Shown: piece by piece, positions 42,675-51,560 of the stretch
Numbering within the stretch: the first letter of the stretch is position 1
Layout: every line of letters starts with the position of its first letter
Assembly: GCF_000169155.1 (NCBI RefSeq)
Contig: NZ_AAWL01000003.1
Location: forward strand, 124,001 to 188,000
Direction of reading: 5' to 3'
From: Thermosinus carboxydivorans Nor1
Lineage (GTDB): Bacteria; Bacillota; Negativicutes; Sporomusales; Thermosinaceae
DNA: 64,000 nucleotides
Notes under the pieces: generated by a model
What the model was told of the DNA's origin: nothing
Databases searched by the model: none
The model's input: the letters and a program-made list of their open reading frames with translations, nothing else
Translations under genes and position numbers: made by a program

Positions 42675-42718
42675 ATGATAATTATATAATGATAATTATA
42701 TATTGAATAATAATTGAG
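42675..42718. promoter_or_regulatory. Tandem 14-bp AT-rich repeat, Fur-box-like
   Basis: ATGATAATTATATA occurs twice head to tail (42675-42688, 42689-42702), followed by TTGAATAATAATTGAG. GATAAT and ATTATA half-sites resemble a Fur box. It lies before the possible structured RNA and the OadB operon. Confidence 0.5.
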
Positions 42719-42764
42719 AATTTGGTATCATAAATACTAAAGTAAGTTTCTATTTTTCTTTGCG

Positions 42765-42950
42765 CCTAAAATTAAATATACTTATGCGGCAACTGTGTAT
42801 GCGGGGCAGATTGGATGGGAGAAACATTTCCATGCAAGAAGCCGAGATACAAGCCGTGGAGTTTACGGTCTATTACTGGAAAGGTAATAGGCGCTTAGTA
42901 GTCTACACCTGGTTTGTTTTGATATTCAAAACAAACCAGGTGTTCTTTGT
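42765..42950 (+). ncRNA. Possible structured RNA ending in a strong terminator
   Basis: No gene, but several local stems in order: ATGGGA/TTTCCAT near 42815-42833, CCGT/ACGG near 42858-42870, CTATTAC/GTAATAG near 42872-42892, then a 16-bp perfect stem (42905-42920 with 42928-42943) and a T-rich tail. This is the layout of a riboswitch with terminator or of an sRNA. The OadB operon starts 180 bp downstream. Does not match a consensus known to me. Confidence 0.5.
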
Positions 42951-42953
42951 TTT
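42905..42953 (+). terminator. 16-bp perfect terminator hairpin
   Basis: ACACCTGGTTTGTTTT pairs with AAAACAAACCAGGTGT around GATATTC, then TCTTTGTTTTC. Confidence 0.88.
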
Positions 42954-43124
42954 CAACCCTATGAACTACTTCACGTAGTATTGAAAACTACCAAGATCAT
43001 CCCCAATAGTTTAGAGAAGAGGTGATATTTCTTCAAATTTTATCGATGTACATAATGCACTGTATACTGTATGCAATAATGTCACTTATTTCCTTGTTTA
43101 ATACAAGTGAAGGGAGGGAAAACA

Positions 43125-43232
43125 ATGGACATTTATAGCTATGCTGTTTTTGCTTATGGGATTACAGCCGCTATTTCCTTAGCCACAGTTGGCCTAATAT
43201 TAATAATTAATAACCTTGTAAACCGCATTTAA
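43125..43232 (+). CDS. 35-aa single-helix membrane protein
   Basis: A 35-aa peptide, one transmembrane helix (VFAYGITAAISLATVGLILI) and a short basic tail. ATG follows AGGGAGGGAAAACA; stop lies 19 bp before the decarboxylase subunit ATG. Position and size suggest a small companion of the Na+-pump, replacing the OadG/MmdC type subunit; not recognisable by sequence. Confidence 0.72.
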   Translation: MDIYSYAVFAYGITAAISLATVGLILIINNLVNRI

Positions 43233-43251
43233 ACCGAGGAGGATGAAGACC

Positions 43252-44460
43252 ATGATCGGGATATTGCACGATTTGTTTCCGGGTATTTTTTCGTTATTCG
43301 TACAGGATGCATCTGTAGCGTATGTTCGCTTGTTCTTAATCGTTTTCGGATTTGTTCTTGCCTACCTGGGGTTTAAAAGGACGCTCGAACCATTGATCAT
43401 GGTGCCAATGGGTATTGGCATGATAGCGATTAATGCAGGGGTCCTGTTTATGAAAGGCGGCGGTATAGGCAATATATTCCTTGACCCCCTTGTGGAGCGG
43501 CCTGACCAGCTTGTGAGCATAATGCAAGTAAACTTTTTGCAGCCTATTTATAATTTTACTTTTAGCAACGGTCTGATTGCTTGCATTATCTTTTTTGGGA
43601 TCGGCTCAATGAGCGATATCGGCTTTGTTTTGGCCCGGCCATGGGCCAGCATTGTTGTCGCCATATTTGCTGAATTGGGATCATTCATTACTTTGGTTAT
43701 TGGCTATAAGCTTGGTTTGCCAATCGGGGAAGCAGCGGCGGTCGGCATTATCGGCGGCGCGGATGGCCCCATGGTTCTTTTTACTTCGCTTATGTTAGCC
43801 CCTAAGTTGTTTGTGCCGATTTCCATCATCGCCTATCTTTACCTAAGCCTGACCTATGCTGGCTATCCCTATCTGATTAAGTTATTTATACCCCGCAAAT
43901 ATCGTGGGATACCGGTGGAAATTAAACATGTTGATGTCCCGAAAAAACAAAAATTTATTTTTACAGTAGTCATGTGTGGGGTGCTGTGTATTTTGCTGCC
44001 AGTAGCAGCGCCGCTCATTATGTCCTTCTTCCTGGGAGTGGCAATCAGGGAAGCCGAAATCGAGCAGTATAAAGCTTTATTGGATAACACTCTGCTTTAT
44101 GCGTCCACCTTATTCTTGGGGCTTCTTCTCGGCATCCTGTGCGATGCGCGGACGATAATGGATCCTAAAGTCGGGCTGTTAATTTTACTCGGCATACTTT
44201 CCTTGGCGTTTTCCGCCATCGGCGGCATTTTGGGCGGCTGGATAGTTTATTGGTTTACCAGAGGCAATTTTAATCCGACAATAGGCATTGCCGGTGTATC
44301 TTGCGTACCTACGACTGCCAAGCTGGCGCAATACGCCTCGCGGGAAGCCAATCCCGGCGTCATGATTTTGCCCATTGCCTTGGGCGCCAATATTTGTGGC
44401 GTTATCGTAACGGCAATAGCAACCGGCGTTTTTATTTCTACAGTAAACCTGGTTAAATAA
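43252..44460 (+). CDS. Na+-translocating decarboxylase beta subunit (OadB/MmdB/GcdB)
   Basis: A 402-aa integral membrane protein that couples decarboxylation of a carboxybiotin to Na+ export. Motifs: KRTLEPLIMVPMGIGMIAIN, ASIVVAIFAELGSFIT, the conserved GGADGPMVLFTS with the Asp essential for Na+ transport, and GVSCVPTTAKLAQYASREAN. I chose ATG 43252 because GAGGAGG lies 9 bp upstream. No alpha, gamma or biotin-carrier gene is adjacent, so it must work with subunits encoded elsewhere or in an unusual setting. Confidence 0.93.
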   Translation: MIGILHDLFPGIFSLFVQDASVAYVRLFLIVFGFVLAYLGFKRTLEPLIMVPMGIGMIAINAGVLFMKGGGIGNIFLDPLVERPDQLVSIMQVNFLQPIYNFTFSNGLIACIIFFGIGSMSDIGFVLARPWASIVVAIFAELGSFITLVIGYKLGLPIGEAAAVGIIGGADGPMVLFTSLMLAPKLFVPISIIAYLYLSLTYAGYPYLIKLFIPRKYRGIPVEIKHVDVPKKQKFIFTVVMCGVLCILLPVAAPLIMSFFLGVAIREAEIEQYKALLDNTLLYASTLFLGLLLGILCDARTIMDPKVGLLILLGILSLAFSAIGGILGGWIVYWFTRGNFNPTIGIAGVSCVPTTAKLAQYASREANPGVMILPIALGANICGVIVTAIATGVFISTVNLVK

Positions 44461-44486
44461 GCTAGGCCCAATTATACTCAGGAGAT

Positions 44487-44522
44487 ACACAAAACCACCA
44501 GTAAACCCTGGTGGTTTTGTGT
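44487..44522. terminator. Bidirectional terminator
   Basis: ACACAAAACCACCA pairs with TGGTGGTTTTGTGT around GTAAACCC; 14-bp perfect stem between convergent genes. Confidence 0.88.
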
Positions 44523-44528
44523 TGACGT

Positions 44529-45200
44529 TTAAACGGTTTTTTCGAGTGATTTACCGTCTGCGGCATCAAGGGCGAGGGGGCAATCAATTCCTTTTACGTC
44601 CTCAATTGCGGATACAGGCGGGAAGTAACTTTCCAGTATAAGTTCCGCCATCTTTTTCGACAGGTTGGCTTGCGCAATAAGGACAAGGACGCTTAAGAAC
44701 AGCTTGGCAACATTAACATTTGCTTCGCCTTCCAAGTGTTTCGTTTTATTGTCGATAAAGGATAAATATTTACCAAAGTTTTCGCTGAACTCATTCAAAG
44801 CGGTTTCGGTGAGATCTAGGTAAGTGGAATAGATGCTTTCTAACGGAATTAAATCATCATCCGGCGTATCAATGTCCCGCAAAATCGGTTCAAATAAGCG
44901 CTTAATGTCGCTGATGGACAGTATACCTTTCAAATTATATATTAATATCAGAAGCAGAATGTGCTGTTTGGAATATCTTTTGTTTTTGGGCGGGATTAGG
45001 ATACGGTCTTTTGTATAGTTATTTATCATTGTTTTTGTAAAAATCTGGCTGTCTGTTTTTCTGCCATCGGGATTTAAGCGTTGATTAAGGAAGTTTAATA
45101 GTTGATCCATATATAATTCGATGTCAGGGATTGTTTCAATCGGGATATTATTTATTTCGCGGACGCGCTCGATTAGTTCGGTTAAGTTCATTTTTTTCAT
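44529..45200 (-). CDS. DUF1836 domain protein
   Basis: A 223-aa protein with the DUF1836 pattern: YMDQLLNFLNQRL, then FTKTMINNYTKDRILIPPKN, RYSKQHILLLILIYNLKGIL, which resembles a MerR/winged-helix DNA-binding domain, and SISDIKRLFEPIL. A helical C-terminal half follows. Likely a Firmicute-specific transcription factor of unknown target. Start at 45200 (ATG AAA AAA), 19 bp after GAGGTG; ATG 45191 is also possible. Confidence 0.85.
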   Translation of the reverse strand: MKKMNLTELIERVREINNIPIETIPDIELYMDQLLNFLNQRLNPDGRKTDSQIFTKTMINNYTKDRILIPPKNKRYSKQHILLLILIYNLKGILSISDIKRLFEPILRDIDTPDDDLIPLESIYSTYLDLTETALNEFSENFGKYLSFIDNKTKHLEGEANVNVAKLFLSVLVLIAQANLSKKMAELILESYFPPVSAIEDVKGIDCPLALDAADGKSLEKTV

Positions 45201-45380
45201 GGCAATGCTGCACCTCGTTTGTTTTCTGGTTGTGGATCCAGTCTGATACTTATCTGTTTCTTCTGTGGCGCTTAATATTTTCGCCGCCGCTTACAACATT
45301 ACCTGTTATAATACCCTAATAATCTCAATAACGCATGACGTGTTTAGATTGTTTTTTTCAGTTGATACGTAATGTGAAAG
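45201..45380. other. Gap, nothing recognised
   Basis: Only promoter-like AT-rich DNA for the DUF1836 gene; no gene seen. Confidence 0.4.
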
Positions 45381-45422
45381 AGTAATAGGGCTTCACCACG
45401 GTAGTGGTGAAGCCCTATTACT
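45381..45422. terminator. 19-bp perfect terminator hairpin
   Basis: AGTAATAGGGCTTCACCAC pairs with GTGGTGAAGCCCTATTACT around GGTA. It lies past the stop of the flavodoxin-like gene. Confidence 0.75.
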
Positions 45423-45448
45423 ATGAAGGCGGCGTTATTGGCCTTGAA

Positions 45449-46006
45449 TTATTTTAGGTTACGACCGATGTTCTCGGCCATGGCCAAAAGTTCTGGCTGG
45501 CTGTTAATGGCATCGGCCGGGCCCAAACTTCCGCCGACAATATTTTTCACGAGCTCCAGCTTGAAAAAGCTACCAAGCCAATGGTTTAGGTAGTCTGATA
45601 AAGATTGAAAAGCTTCTGCGGGGGCGCCGCTGGCCGTAACGGTAATGTATTTTTTGCCTGGCAGATACCGTATTTGATAGTTAGCATCCATGAAGGTGTA
45701 CCAGCGGTCAAAAAAGTTCTTCATTTGGCCGGTCATTTGGCCCATGTACACCGGCGTGCCAAGAACAAGACAATCTGCCTCTACAATTTTCGGATATAAT
45801 TTCTGCATGTCGTCGTTAATGGCGCAGTATTCGATCTTGCCGGTCTTGCACGTACCACATGCGACACAATCGTGAATGTTCAGGTCAGTTATATTAATAA
45901 CCTCTGTTTGGTGCCCGGCTGCTGCGGCTCCTTTGCAGACGGCGTTTACCAGCGCGGCTGTGTTGCCATTTTTCCTTGGACTTCCGATGATACCTAAAAC
46001 GTTCAT
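45449..46006 (-). CDS. Flavodoxin-fold FMN reductase / iron-sulfur flavoprotein-like
   Basis: A 185-aa flavodoxin-fold protein: FMN phosphate loop GSPRKNGNTAALV, a Cys cluster CVACGTCKTG plus EYCAIND, the GTPVYMGQMTGQMKNFFDRW loop. The C-x2-C...C cluster is like that of iron-sulfur flavoproteins but short by comparison. NAD(P)H- or ferredoxin-dependent reductase. ATG 46006 is 6 bp after GGGAGGAAG. Confidence 0.88.
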   Translation of the reverse strand: MNVLGIIGSPRKNGNTAALVNAVCKGAAAAGHQTEVINITDLNIHDCVACGTCKTGKIEYCAINDDMQKLYPKIVEADCLVLGTPVYMGQMTGQMKNFFDRWYTFMDANYQIRYLPGKKYITVTASGAPAEAFQSLSDYLNHWLGSFFKLELVKNIVGGSLGPADAINSQPELLAMAENIGRNLK

Positions 46007-46107
46007 TGCCAACTTCCTCCCGTTACCAGCTGGTTATGTTATATAATTAATTAGCATAATAAAGAGCACTCGTCAAGAGTGCCCTTTGAGGTTTATCATC
46101 CGTTTAA

Positions 46108-47400
46108 TTAACATTCAAAGTTTTTCGCCGCTTCAATATCTTTTTGGGATACGGTTGCGCTAACCAGTTTGGTGATGACCAAGTCGCCGGATACGTTCAA
46201 CGTAGTTCTGCACATATCCAGGAAGCGGTCAACACCCAGTATCAAGCCCATGCCTTCCGCAGGAATACCTACCGAAACGCATAGTATTGCGATCAGCGGC
46301 AGAGACCCGCCTGGAACACCCGCTGTGCCTATGCCGGCCAATACGGACATTAACACAACAACAAACTGGCTTTCAAGGGGGAGGTTGATGCCATAAACTT
46401 GCGCCAAGAATAAAACAACGACGCCTTCAAACAATGCTGTCCCGTTCTGGTTGGCGGATGCGCCGCACGTTAGTACGAAACGGGCAATCTGCGGGGGCAT
46501 TTTTAAAGTCTTTTCAGCAGCTTCAAGTGCGATCGGCAGAGTCGCGTTGGAAGAAGCGGTTGAGAACGCATAAACGTAAACTTCTTTACAGCCTTTGAAG
46601 AACTCCCAGGGGTTGGTTTTTGCAAAGATTTTTAGGAAAGCGCTATAAACAACAAACTGTTGAATCAGCAGACCGAGCACGACGACGCCGGCGAAGTAAG
46701 CCACGTTCTGCAAAAAGCCTGCGCCGAGTCTGTAGGTGGTATTGAAAACGATGGCGAAGATGCCGTAGGGTGCGAGCAGCATAGCCCACTCAATAACCTT
46801 CAATGAGGCAGTGAATACGGTGTCAAGTCCTTTGATAAGCGGATTATTTTCATCCTTAACGGTCACGCTAAGCGCGTAGCCGAAAATTAGCGAGAAAAAC
46901 ATGAGCGCGATAATTTCGCCGCCGAAGGCTCTGGCCGCGGAGTCAACCGGGTTTTGCGGAATTAGTTCAATGAAATACTGGTACCAGGGTTTATTTTTTG
47001 CGGCTTCGACGTTTTTGCTAATAGACAGTACGCCTTGGTTTTTGGCGAGCTCAGCCTTATCAAAGGTCACCCCGACACCCGGCTGGAGTATACTGGTCAA
47101 CGAAACAGCGATAATTACTTGCCAAAAAGCTTAAAACCAGAGTGAACGCTATGGATCTGCCCGCTACTTTGCCTAGGTTGCGACCTTTACCCAGTTCATA
47201 AACACCCAGCATCAGCGCTGATACCAGCAGGGGCACAACGACCATGAAAATCAATCTAAGGAATACTGCACCGGTCAAAGTGCAAAATCAGTAAAGGTTT
47301 TCATGAACGGGTAGGTTTTTTGCGGTAAGAAATAATAGCCAATTAAGCCAACAACAATGCCTAAGATAAAGCCCAATAAAAGCTTTTGATACTGTTTCAT
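46108..47400 (-). CDS. Na+/H+:dicarboxylate (or glutamate) symporter, two frameshifts
   Basis: About 430 aa in three frames. ATG 47400 (behind GGAGGAGG) encodes KQYQKLLLGFILGIVVGLIG to TDF; one missing base near 47281; then TLTGAVFLRLIFMVVVPLLV; one extra A near 47118; then IIAVSLTSILQPGVGV and the rest. Family motifs: SSNATLPIALEAAEK (Ser-rich hairpin), ANQNGTALFEGV, GTAGVPGGSLPLIA (second hairpin) and the NVSGDLV of helix 8. Imports C4-dicarboxylates, glutamate or aspartate with Na+ or H+. Both breaks are single-base and the protein is otherwise well kept. Confidence 0.85.
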
Positions 47401-47523
47401 TAGCAGACCTCCTCCTTGGATTTTTGTAACAGTTAGCTATAAAAACCCACCCTTTTAATAACAAAATTGTAAGCTTGAATTTAAGATTAAATATACAATT
47501 AGCCTTATTTTATTAAATATTCC

Positions 47524-47895
47524 TTATTTTGGTACGTCCTTTGGATCCATGATTGCGATGTCGCCTTCTTCGCCGGTGCGAATTCGCACGGCGTTTTCTA
47601 TAGGATAGACAAAGATCTTGCCATCACCGATATTGCCTGTTCTACACACCTGTTTAGCGGTTTCCAGCACCTTTTCTACCGGTACCTCGCATACGACAAT
47701 TTCTACTTTAATTTTGGGTAAAAGATTAATATTATATTCTTTTCCCCTATATATTTCGGTATATCCCTTTTGTAGTCCGCAGCCAAACACCTGGCTCACC
47801 GTCATGCCGGTGACCCCGATGGCGTTTAGCGCCTCCTTGAGTTCATCCAGTTTGCCCGGACGGGTAATAATTTCAATTTTAGTCATCTTTCTCAT
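47524..47895 (-). CDS. glnK: P-II nitrogen regulator
   Basis: A 123-aa P-II signalling protein: KIEIITRPGKLDELKEALNA, GVTGMTVSQVFGCGLQKGYT (as GMTVSQVFGCG), the T-loop EIYRGKEYNINLLPK with the Tyr that can be uridylylated in some species, and GDGKIFVYPIENAVRIRTGE. Trimers sense 2-oxoglutarate and ATP/ADP and block Amt under nitrogen excess. Start at 47895 from the ribosome site GGAGG. Cotranscribed after amt (33 bp gap). Confidence 0.93.
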   Translation of the reverse strand: MRKMTKIEIITRPGKLDELKEALNAIGVTGMTVSQVFGCGLQKGYTEIYRGKEYNINLLPKIKVEIVVCEVPVEKVLETAKQVCRTGNIGDGKIFVYPIENAVRIRTGEEGDIAIMDPKDVPK

Positions 47896-47928
47896 TGTTT
47901 TCCTCCGGCACAATATGAATTTTTTTAT

Positions 47929-49338
47929 TTACGAATTTAAACTAATGGACGTATTTGCTGCCACCGCTTTTCCCGCTGGTAAGTCATAACTGATGGGCGA
48001 ACCTGTAATCAGGTCTTGATAAGCATAGCCGCGTTCGCCGTGTTCAGTGAGATCGAGGCCCATAACCTCTTGATTTTCACTGGCCCGCAGCTGCATAAAC
48101 ATACCCATGACTTTGAGAATAATGAACGTCATGACAATGGCAAACGCCCAACTTGCCGCAACACCAATGAGCTGTGTGGTTAATTGCTCAGGGTTGCCAA
48201 AGAACAGGCCGTCGGCACCGGCGGGGTTTACTGCTTTGGAGGCAAAAAGGCCGGTTGCAATAGCTCCCCAAGTGCCGCCAATGCCGTGCACGCCAAAGGC
48301 ATCAAGCGCGTCGTCGTAACCAAGTTTGGTTTTTACCACACTTACAGCCAAGAAGCAGAAAATACCGGCAACCAGGCCAATAATTACGGACGGTAGTGTT
48401 CCGACAAAACCGGCGGCCGGAGTGATGGCAACCAGGCCGGCAATACAGCCGCTGGCGGCGCCTAATATGGTAGGCTTACCATGAAACAGCCATTCCGTGA
48501 AGACCCATGCAACGGTGGCAGCGGCGGCTGCGGTATTTGTTACTGTGAAAGCGCTGGCGGCAAGGCCGTTGGCCGAAAGGGCGCTGCCGGCATTGAACCC
48601 GAACCAGCCAAACCAAAGAAGAGAGGCACCGATTACGGTCATGGGGAGGTGGTGGGGCAGTATAGCCTCTGAACCATAACCTTTGCGCTTGCCAAGCATT
48701 AAAGCAATAACCAAGCCGGAAACACCGGAAAGAATATGGACGACGGTTCCGCCGGCAAAATCAAGGACGCCTAACTCACGCATCCAGCCGCCTACACCCC
48801 ATACCCAATGGGCAACCGGGTCATACACAACGGTGGCCCAAATTAGGGTGAAGACAACGAATGCCGGAAATTTCATTCGCTCGGCAAATGCGCCGGTAAT
48901 AAGGGCAGGGGTAATAACGGCGAACATTGCTTGAAAGATCATGAACGCGAAATGGGGGATGGTTGCGGCATAATCGGCGTTTGGCTCCTGGCCGACACCT
49001 TTGAGGCCAATCCAGTCCAAACTACCGATAATGTGGTTGACGTCTGGGCCGAAAGCTAGCGAATAACCCCATAGCACCCATTGGACAGAGATCAGACTGA
49101 CAATGAAGAAACTTTGCATAATGGTGTTTAATACATTTTTGGTTCGGACCATGCCGCCGTAAAATAAGGCAAGCCCCGGGGTCATGAGCATGACAAGGGC
49201 GGCGCTAATTAGGACAAAGGTAGTATCACCGGTGTCAATTTTGGCTGGTTCAGGAGTGGCGCCATCGGCAAACGCCGCCGGCATAAAAATGGATAGCATT
49301 AGGAGACACAAACTTAATATGGTCCATAACTTTTTCAT
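47929..49338 (-). CDS. amt: Ammonium transporter
   Basis: A 469-aa Amt protein with a signal peptide (FMPAAFADG) and 11 helices. Seen: LVMLMTPGLALFYGGMVRTK, the Phe gates and twin-His region (AHWVWGVGGWMRELGVLDFA, GGTVVHILSG with His) and VHGIGGTWGAIATGLFAS with the second His, and a cytoplasmic C-terminus. Conducts ammonium as NH3/H+ and is shut by GlnK. ATG 49338 behind GGAAGGGATAAGG. Confidence 0.95.
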   Translation of the reverse strand: MKKLWTILSLCLLMLSIFMPAAFADGATPEPAKIDTGDTTFVLISAALVMLMTPGLALFYGGMVRTKNVLNTIMQSFFIVSLISVQWVLWGYSLAFGPDVNHIIGSLDWIGLKGVGQEPNADYAATIPHFAFMIFQAMFAVITPALITGAFAERMKFPAFVVFTLIWATVVYDPVAHWVWGVGGWMRELGVLDFAGGTVVHILSGVSGLVIALMLGKRKGYGSEAILPHHLPMTVIGASLLWFGWFGFNAGSALSANGLAASAFTVTNTAAAAATVAWVFTEWLFHGKPTILGAASGCIAGLVAITPAAGFVGTLPSVIIGLVAGIFCFLAVSVVKTKLGYDDALDAFGVHGIGGTWGAIATGLFASKAVNPAGADGLFFGNPEQLTTQLIGVAASWAFAIVMTFIILKVMGMFMQLRASENQEVMGLDLTEHGERGYAYQDLITGSPISYDLPAGKAVAANTSISLNS

Positions 49339-49638
49339 CCTTATCCCTTCCTTCTGCTAAGTTAATTAGGTATTCCATGGATGGTAGAAATCATTTTATT
49401 GCCGTATTCCTCCTTTCGCCGTGAAAAACAGGAAGGCGTCCTAAGGCCAAAGCCTTAGGACGCCATTGTCCTATTAAGCATAAAAGCCTTCGCGTTGTGC
49501 GAAGGCTTCATTGCCAAGAAATATTATTTGCCAATAAATATACTATGCCGATCGGGATGTGTCAATAACAAATTCGCATCTGAAAATTAAAACTTCGACG
49601 AAACTGCGCCAATAGTAAACGAGTTTGCAAGGCAGTTG
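49339..49638 (-). promoter_or_regulatory. amt leader region with two tandem hairpins
   Basis: GGCGTCCTAAGGC / GCCTTAGGACGCC (49435-49464, 13-bp stem, CAAA loop) and AAGCCTTCGC / GCGAAGGCTT (49484-49508, 10-bp stem, 5-nt loop) precede amt. The second is followed by TTTT on the minus strand, like a terminator. This suggests attenuation; no clear sigma-54 site was found. Confidence 0.55.
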
Positions 49639-50049
49639 TTAGCCAAGGTACTTGAATGTCACCGTTTTCTTCATGTCAGGGTGGAGGCTGTTGTATACCG
49701 GGCATTCCTTAGCCGCAAGCTCGATGATCTTTCGTTCTTTGGCGCTGTAATTATTATGGGGCAGAATAATTTCGGTAATTAATTCTACTATCCGGCGGGG
49801 ATCGGTTCCCATTACTTTCGTTGTATGCACCTCTGCGCCATCGATGTTAAAGCCGTGAGTTTGCGCGGCAATGCCAATGATGGTTAACACGCAGGCCCCA
49901 TAAGCCGTAGCCAGAAGGTCAGTAGGCGAAAATGCTTCCCCCTTGCCATGATAATCGGTGGGGGCGTCGGTAATTAGTTTGCTTCCGGACTGGAGATGTA
50001 CCGACTCGGTGCGTAGCCCGCCTAGATATTTCGTTTGTACGGTTGCCAT
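49639..50049 (-). CDS. OsmC-family protein
   Basis: A 136-aa OsmC/YhfA-like protein: FSPTDLLATAYGACVLTIIGI with the catalytic Cys in GACVLT, and the second Cys in KECPVYNSLHP. Reduces organic hydroperoxides or handles thiols. ATG 50049 follows GGGGTTATT. Gene alone. Confidence 0.9.
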   Translation of the reverse strand: MATVQTKYLGGLRTESVHLQSGSKLITDAPTDYHGKGEAFSPTDLLATAYGACVLTIIGIAAQTHGFNIDGAEVHTTKVMGTDPRRIVELITEIILPHNNYSAKERKIIELAAKECPVYNSLHPDMKKTVTFKYLG

Positions 50050-50118
50050 AGTAATAACCCCTTTCGCTTAGTTGCGTTTTTAAAGGTATAGTTCGCTCTT
50101 TGGTTATTTTTTCCTCCA

Positions 50119-51027
50119 CTAATCAGAGCTCTGGGTCGTGAGATAAACCCCGGCGATAATTAACATAGCGCCGGCAATTTGTTGCCAGGAAACCGCTTCA
50201 TTTACCAACAAGACGGCCAAGATCGTCCCCGCTACCGGCACGATATTCATAAATATCGCTGCCCGATGGGGACCGAGAACCGATACTCCATGATTCCACC
50301 AGAAAAAGGCTAAACAGCCACTTCCCAGTACCATGTATGCCATACTAACCCAGCCGAAGAAACTCAGGGCAATAGTGCCGTTAAATCCCTCCATGCGCGC
50401 AATTATGAACAGGATGAGCGAGCCCACTACACTCGCCCAGGCGGTTGCCGCCAGTGCTGACATGGTGCGCATTACTTTGCGGCCGATGACGGAGTAAACG
50501 GCCCAGCTCACCTGCGCTAGCGCCAGCATAATGTCGCCGATGTTAAAGCTAAGCCCGGTCAACACGGCCAGGCTGCCTTTGGCGACTACGATAATAACCC
50601 CGAAAAAAGATATGGCTACCCCTGCCAACTGGCGCAAGGTTAAGCGTTCGTTTAGCAGGAGCGCTGCCAGACAGGCCGTAGTCACCGGGCCTACCGCGTT
50701 TAGCAGGCTCATGTTGGTAGCCGTCGATAATTTGACGCCGCTATAAATTAAAAAATTAAACAGGGCTATCCCGGTTAGCCCCATGGCAATGATGCCAGGC
50801 AGCTGTTCCCGGCGGGGCAGGCATTTTTTACCTTCAATATAAAACGCCAGAACAATTAAAATGACGCTGACCGCGGCGAAGCGTAAAAATGCGGTCGTAA
50901 CCGGCGGCAACTCGCCAACTGTATACTTGGCCGCTACCGCGTTACCTCCCCAAAGTACTGCCGTCATCGTCAACAAAGTATAGACGCCTTGTTCAGTGTT
51001 AAAAAAACGCACCAATACACTCGGCAC
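50119..51027 (-). CDS. EamA (DMT) family exporter
   Basis: A 302-aa membrane protein with ten helices in two EamA repeats: TAVLWGGNAVAAKYTVGELPP in the first, LSFFGWVSMAYMVLGSGCLA and FMNIVPVAGTILAVLLVNEA in the second. Metabolite exporter of unknown substrate. ATG 51027 follows GGAGGTG. Divergent from the broken iadA-like remnant. Confidence 0.88.
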   Translation of the reverse strand: MPSVLVRFFNTEQGVYTLLTMTAVLWGGNAVAAKYTVGELPPVTTAFLRFAAVSVILIVLAFYIEGKKCLPRREQLPGIIAMGLTGIALFNFLIYSGVKLSTATNMSLLNAVGPVTTACLAALLLNERLTLRQLAGVAISFFGVIIVVAKGSLAVLTGLSFNIGDIMLALAQVSWAVYSVIGRKVMRTMSALAATAWASVVGSLILFIIARMEGFNGTIALSFFGWVSMAYMVLGSGCLAFFWWNHGVSVLGPHRAAIFMNIVPVAGTILAVLLVNEAVSWQQIAGAMLIIAGVYLTTQSSD

Positions 51028-51120
51028 CTCCGCTGTGCTAAAACCTCGATAAATTTATTTTAGCTTTAATCTTAATTCTTGCGCAATGCGTAGGGATGAG
51101 ATTTTTTATGGCGCTCTGGC

Positions 51121-51428
51121 ATGGTAGCTAATCAAGACTCATTCCGGGCAAACCTGCGCGACCTGGTCCAAGAGGAAGGGTTGCCGCTGACGGAGACGAT
51201 CCAGGTAGTCACCGCCAACGTAGCCAAGGCTCTTAAGCAGTGGCCTAACAAAGGCAGCATCCAAGTGGGTCTGACGCGGACTTTGTAGTTCTTGCCTCTG
51301 ATCTGAACATCAACCAGGTTTGGGCGCGGGGCCGGTTAATGGCGAGCGAGGGGATCCCGGTCGTCTTGGTACCTTCAAAAAAGTCTGGGGATAAAGAATT
51401 AAACAGGGATACTTTACATTACTCCTAA
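51121..51428 (+). pseudogene. C-terminal remnant of an isoaspartyl dipeptidase (IadA-like)
   Basis: ATG 51121 gives NLRDLVQEEGLPLTETIQVV, VAKALKQWPNKGSIQVG, then a one-base shift (near 51274) to SDADFVVLASDLNINQVWAR and GRLMASEGIPVV. This is the last quarter of a beta-aspartyl dipeptidase, with the catalytic barrel missing. A dead remnant. Confidence 0.7.
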
Positions 51429-51462
51429 TCTGGAATACAATGTAAATAGATGAATAGACAGA

Positions 51463-51545
51463 GAGCTGGGGGGGCCTGTTGGCTGAGAAGACGGCATGTC
51501 TGACCCTTGGAACCTGATGTGGTTAGCACCACCGTAGGGAAGCTT
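51463..51545 (+). ncRNA. TPP riboswitch
   Basis: The thi-box core is present: GGCTGAGAAGACGGC, TGACCCTTGGAACCTGAT, GTGGTTAGCACCACC and GTAGGGAAGCT, with AGCT ends closing helix P1. It binds thiamine diphosphate and turns off thiC when TPP is plentiful. Confidence 0.97.
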
Positions 51546-51560
51546 TCATCGAACAATACG

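Noticed and set aside
42760-42978. 72-codon plus-strand frame over the structured RNA
   Set aside because: Ends within the terminator hairpin; hairpins and composition fit RNA better than protein.
5412-47400. Programmed frameshifting in many genes
   Set aside because: Breaks are at different positions, in unrelated families, often in homopolymers, with no shared slippery site or stimulatory structure. Draft-sequence error explains them better.
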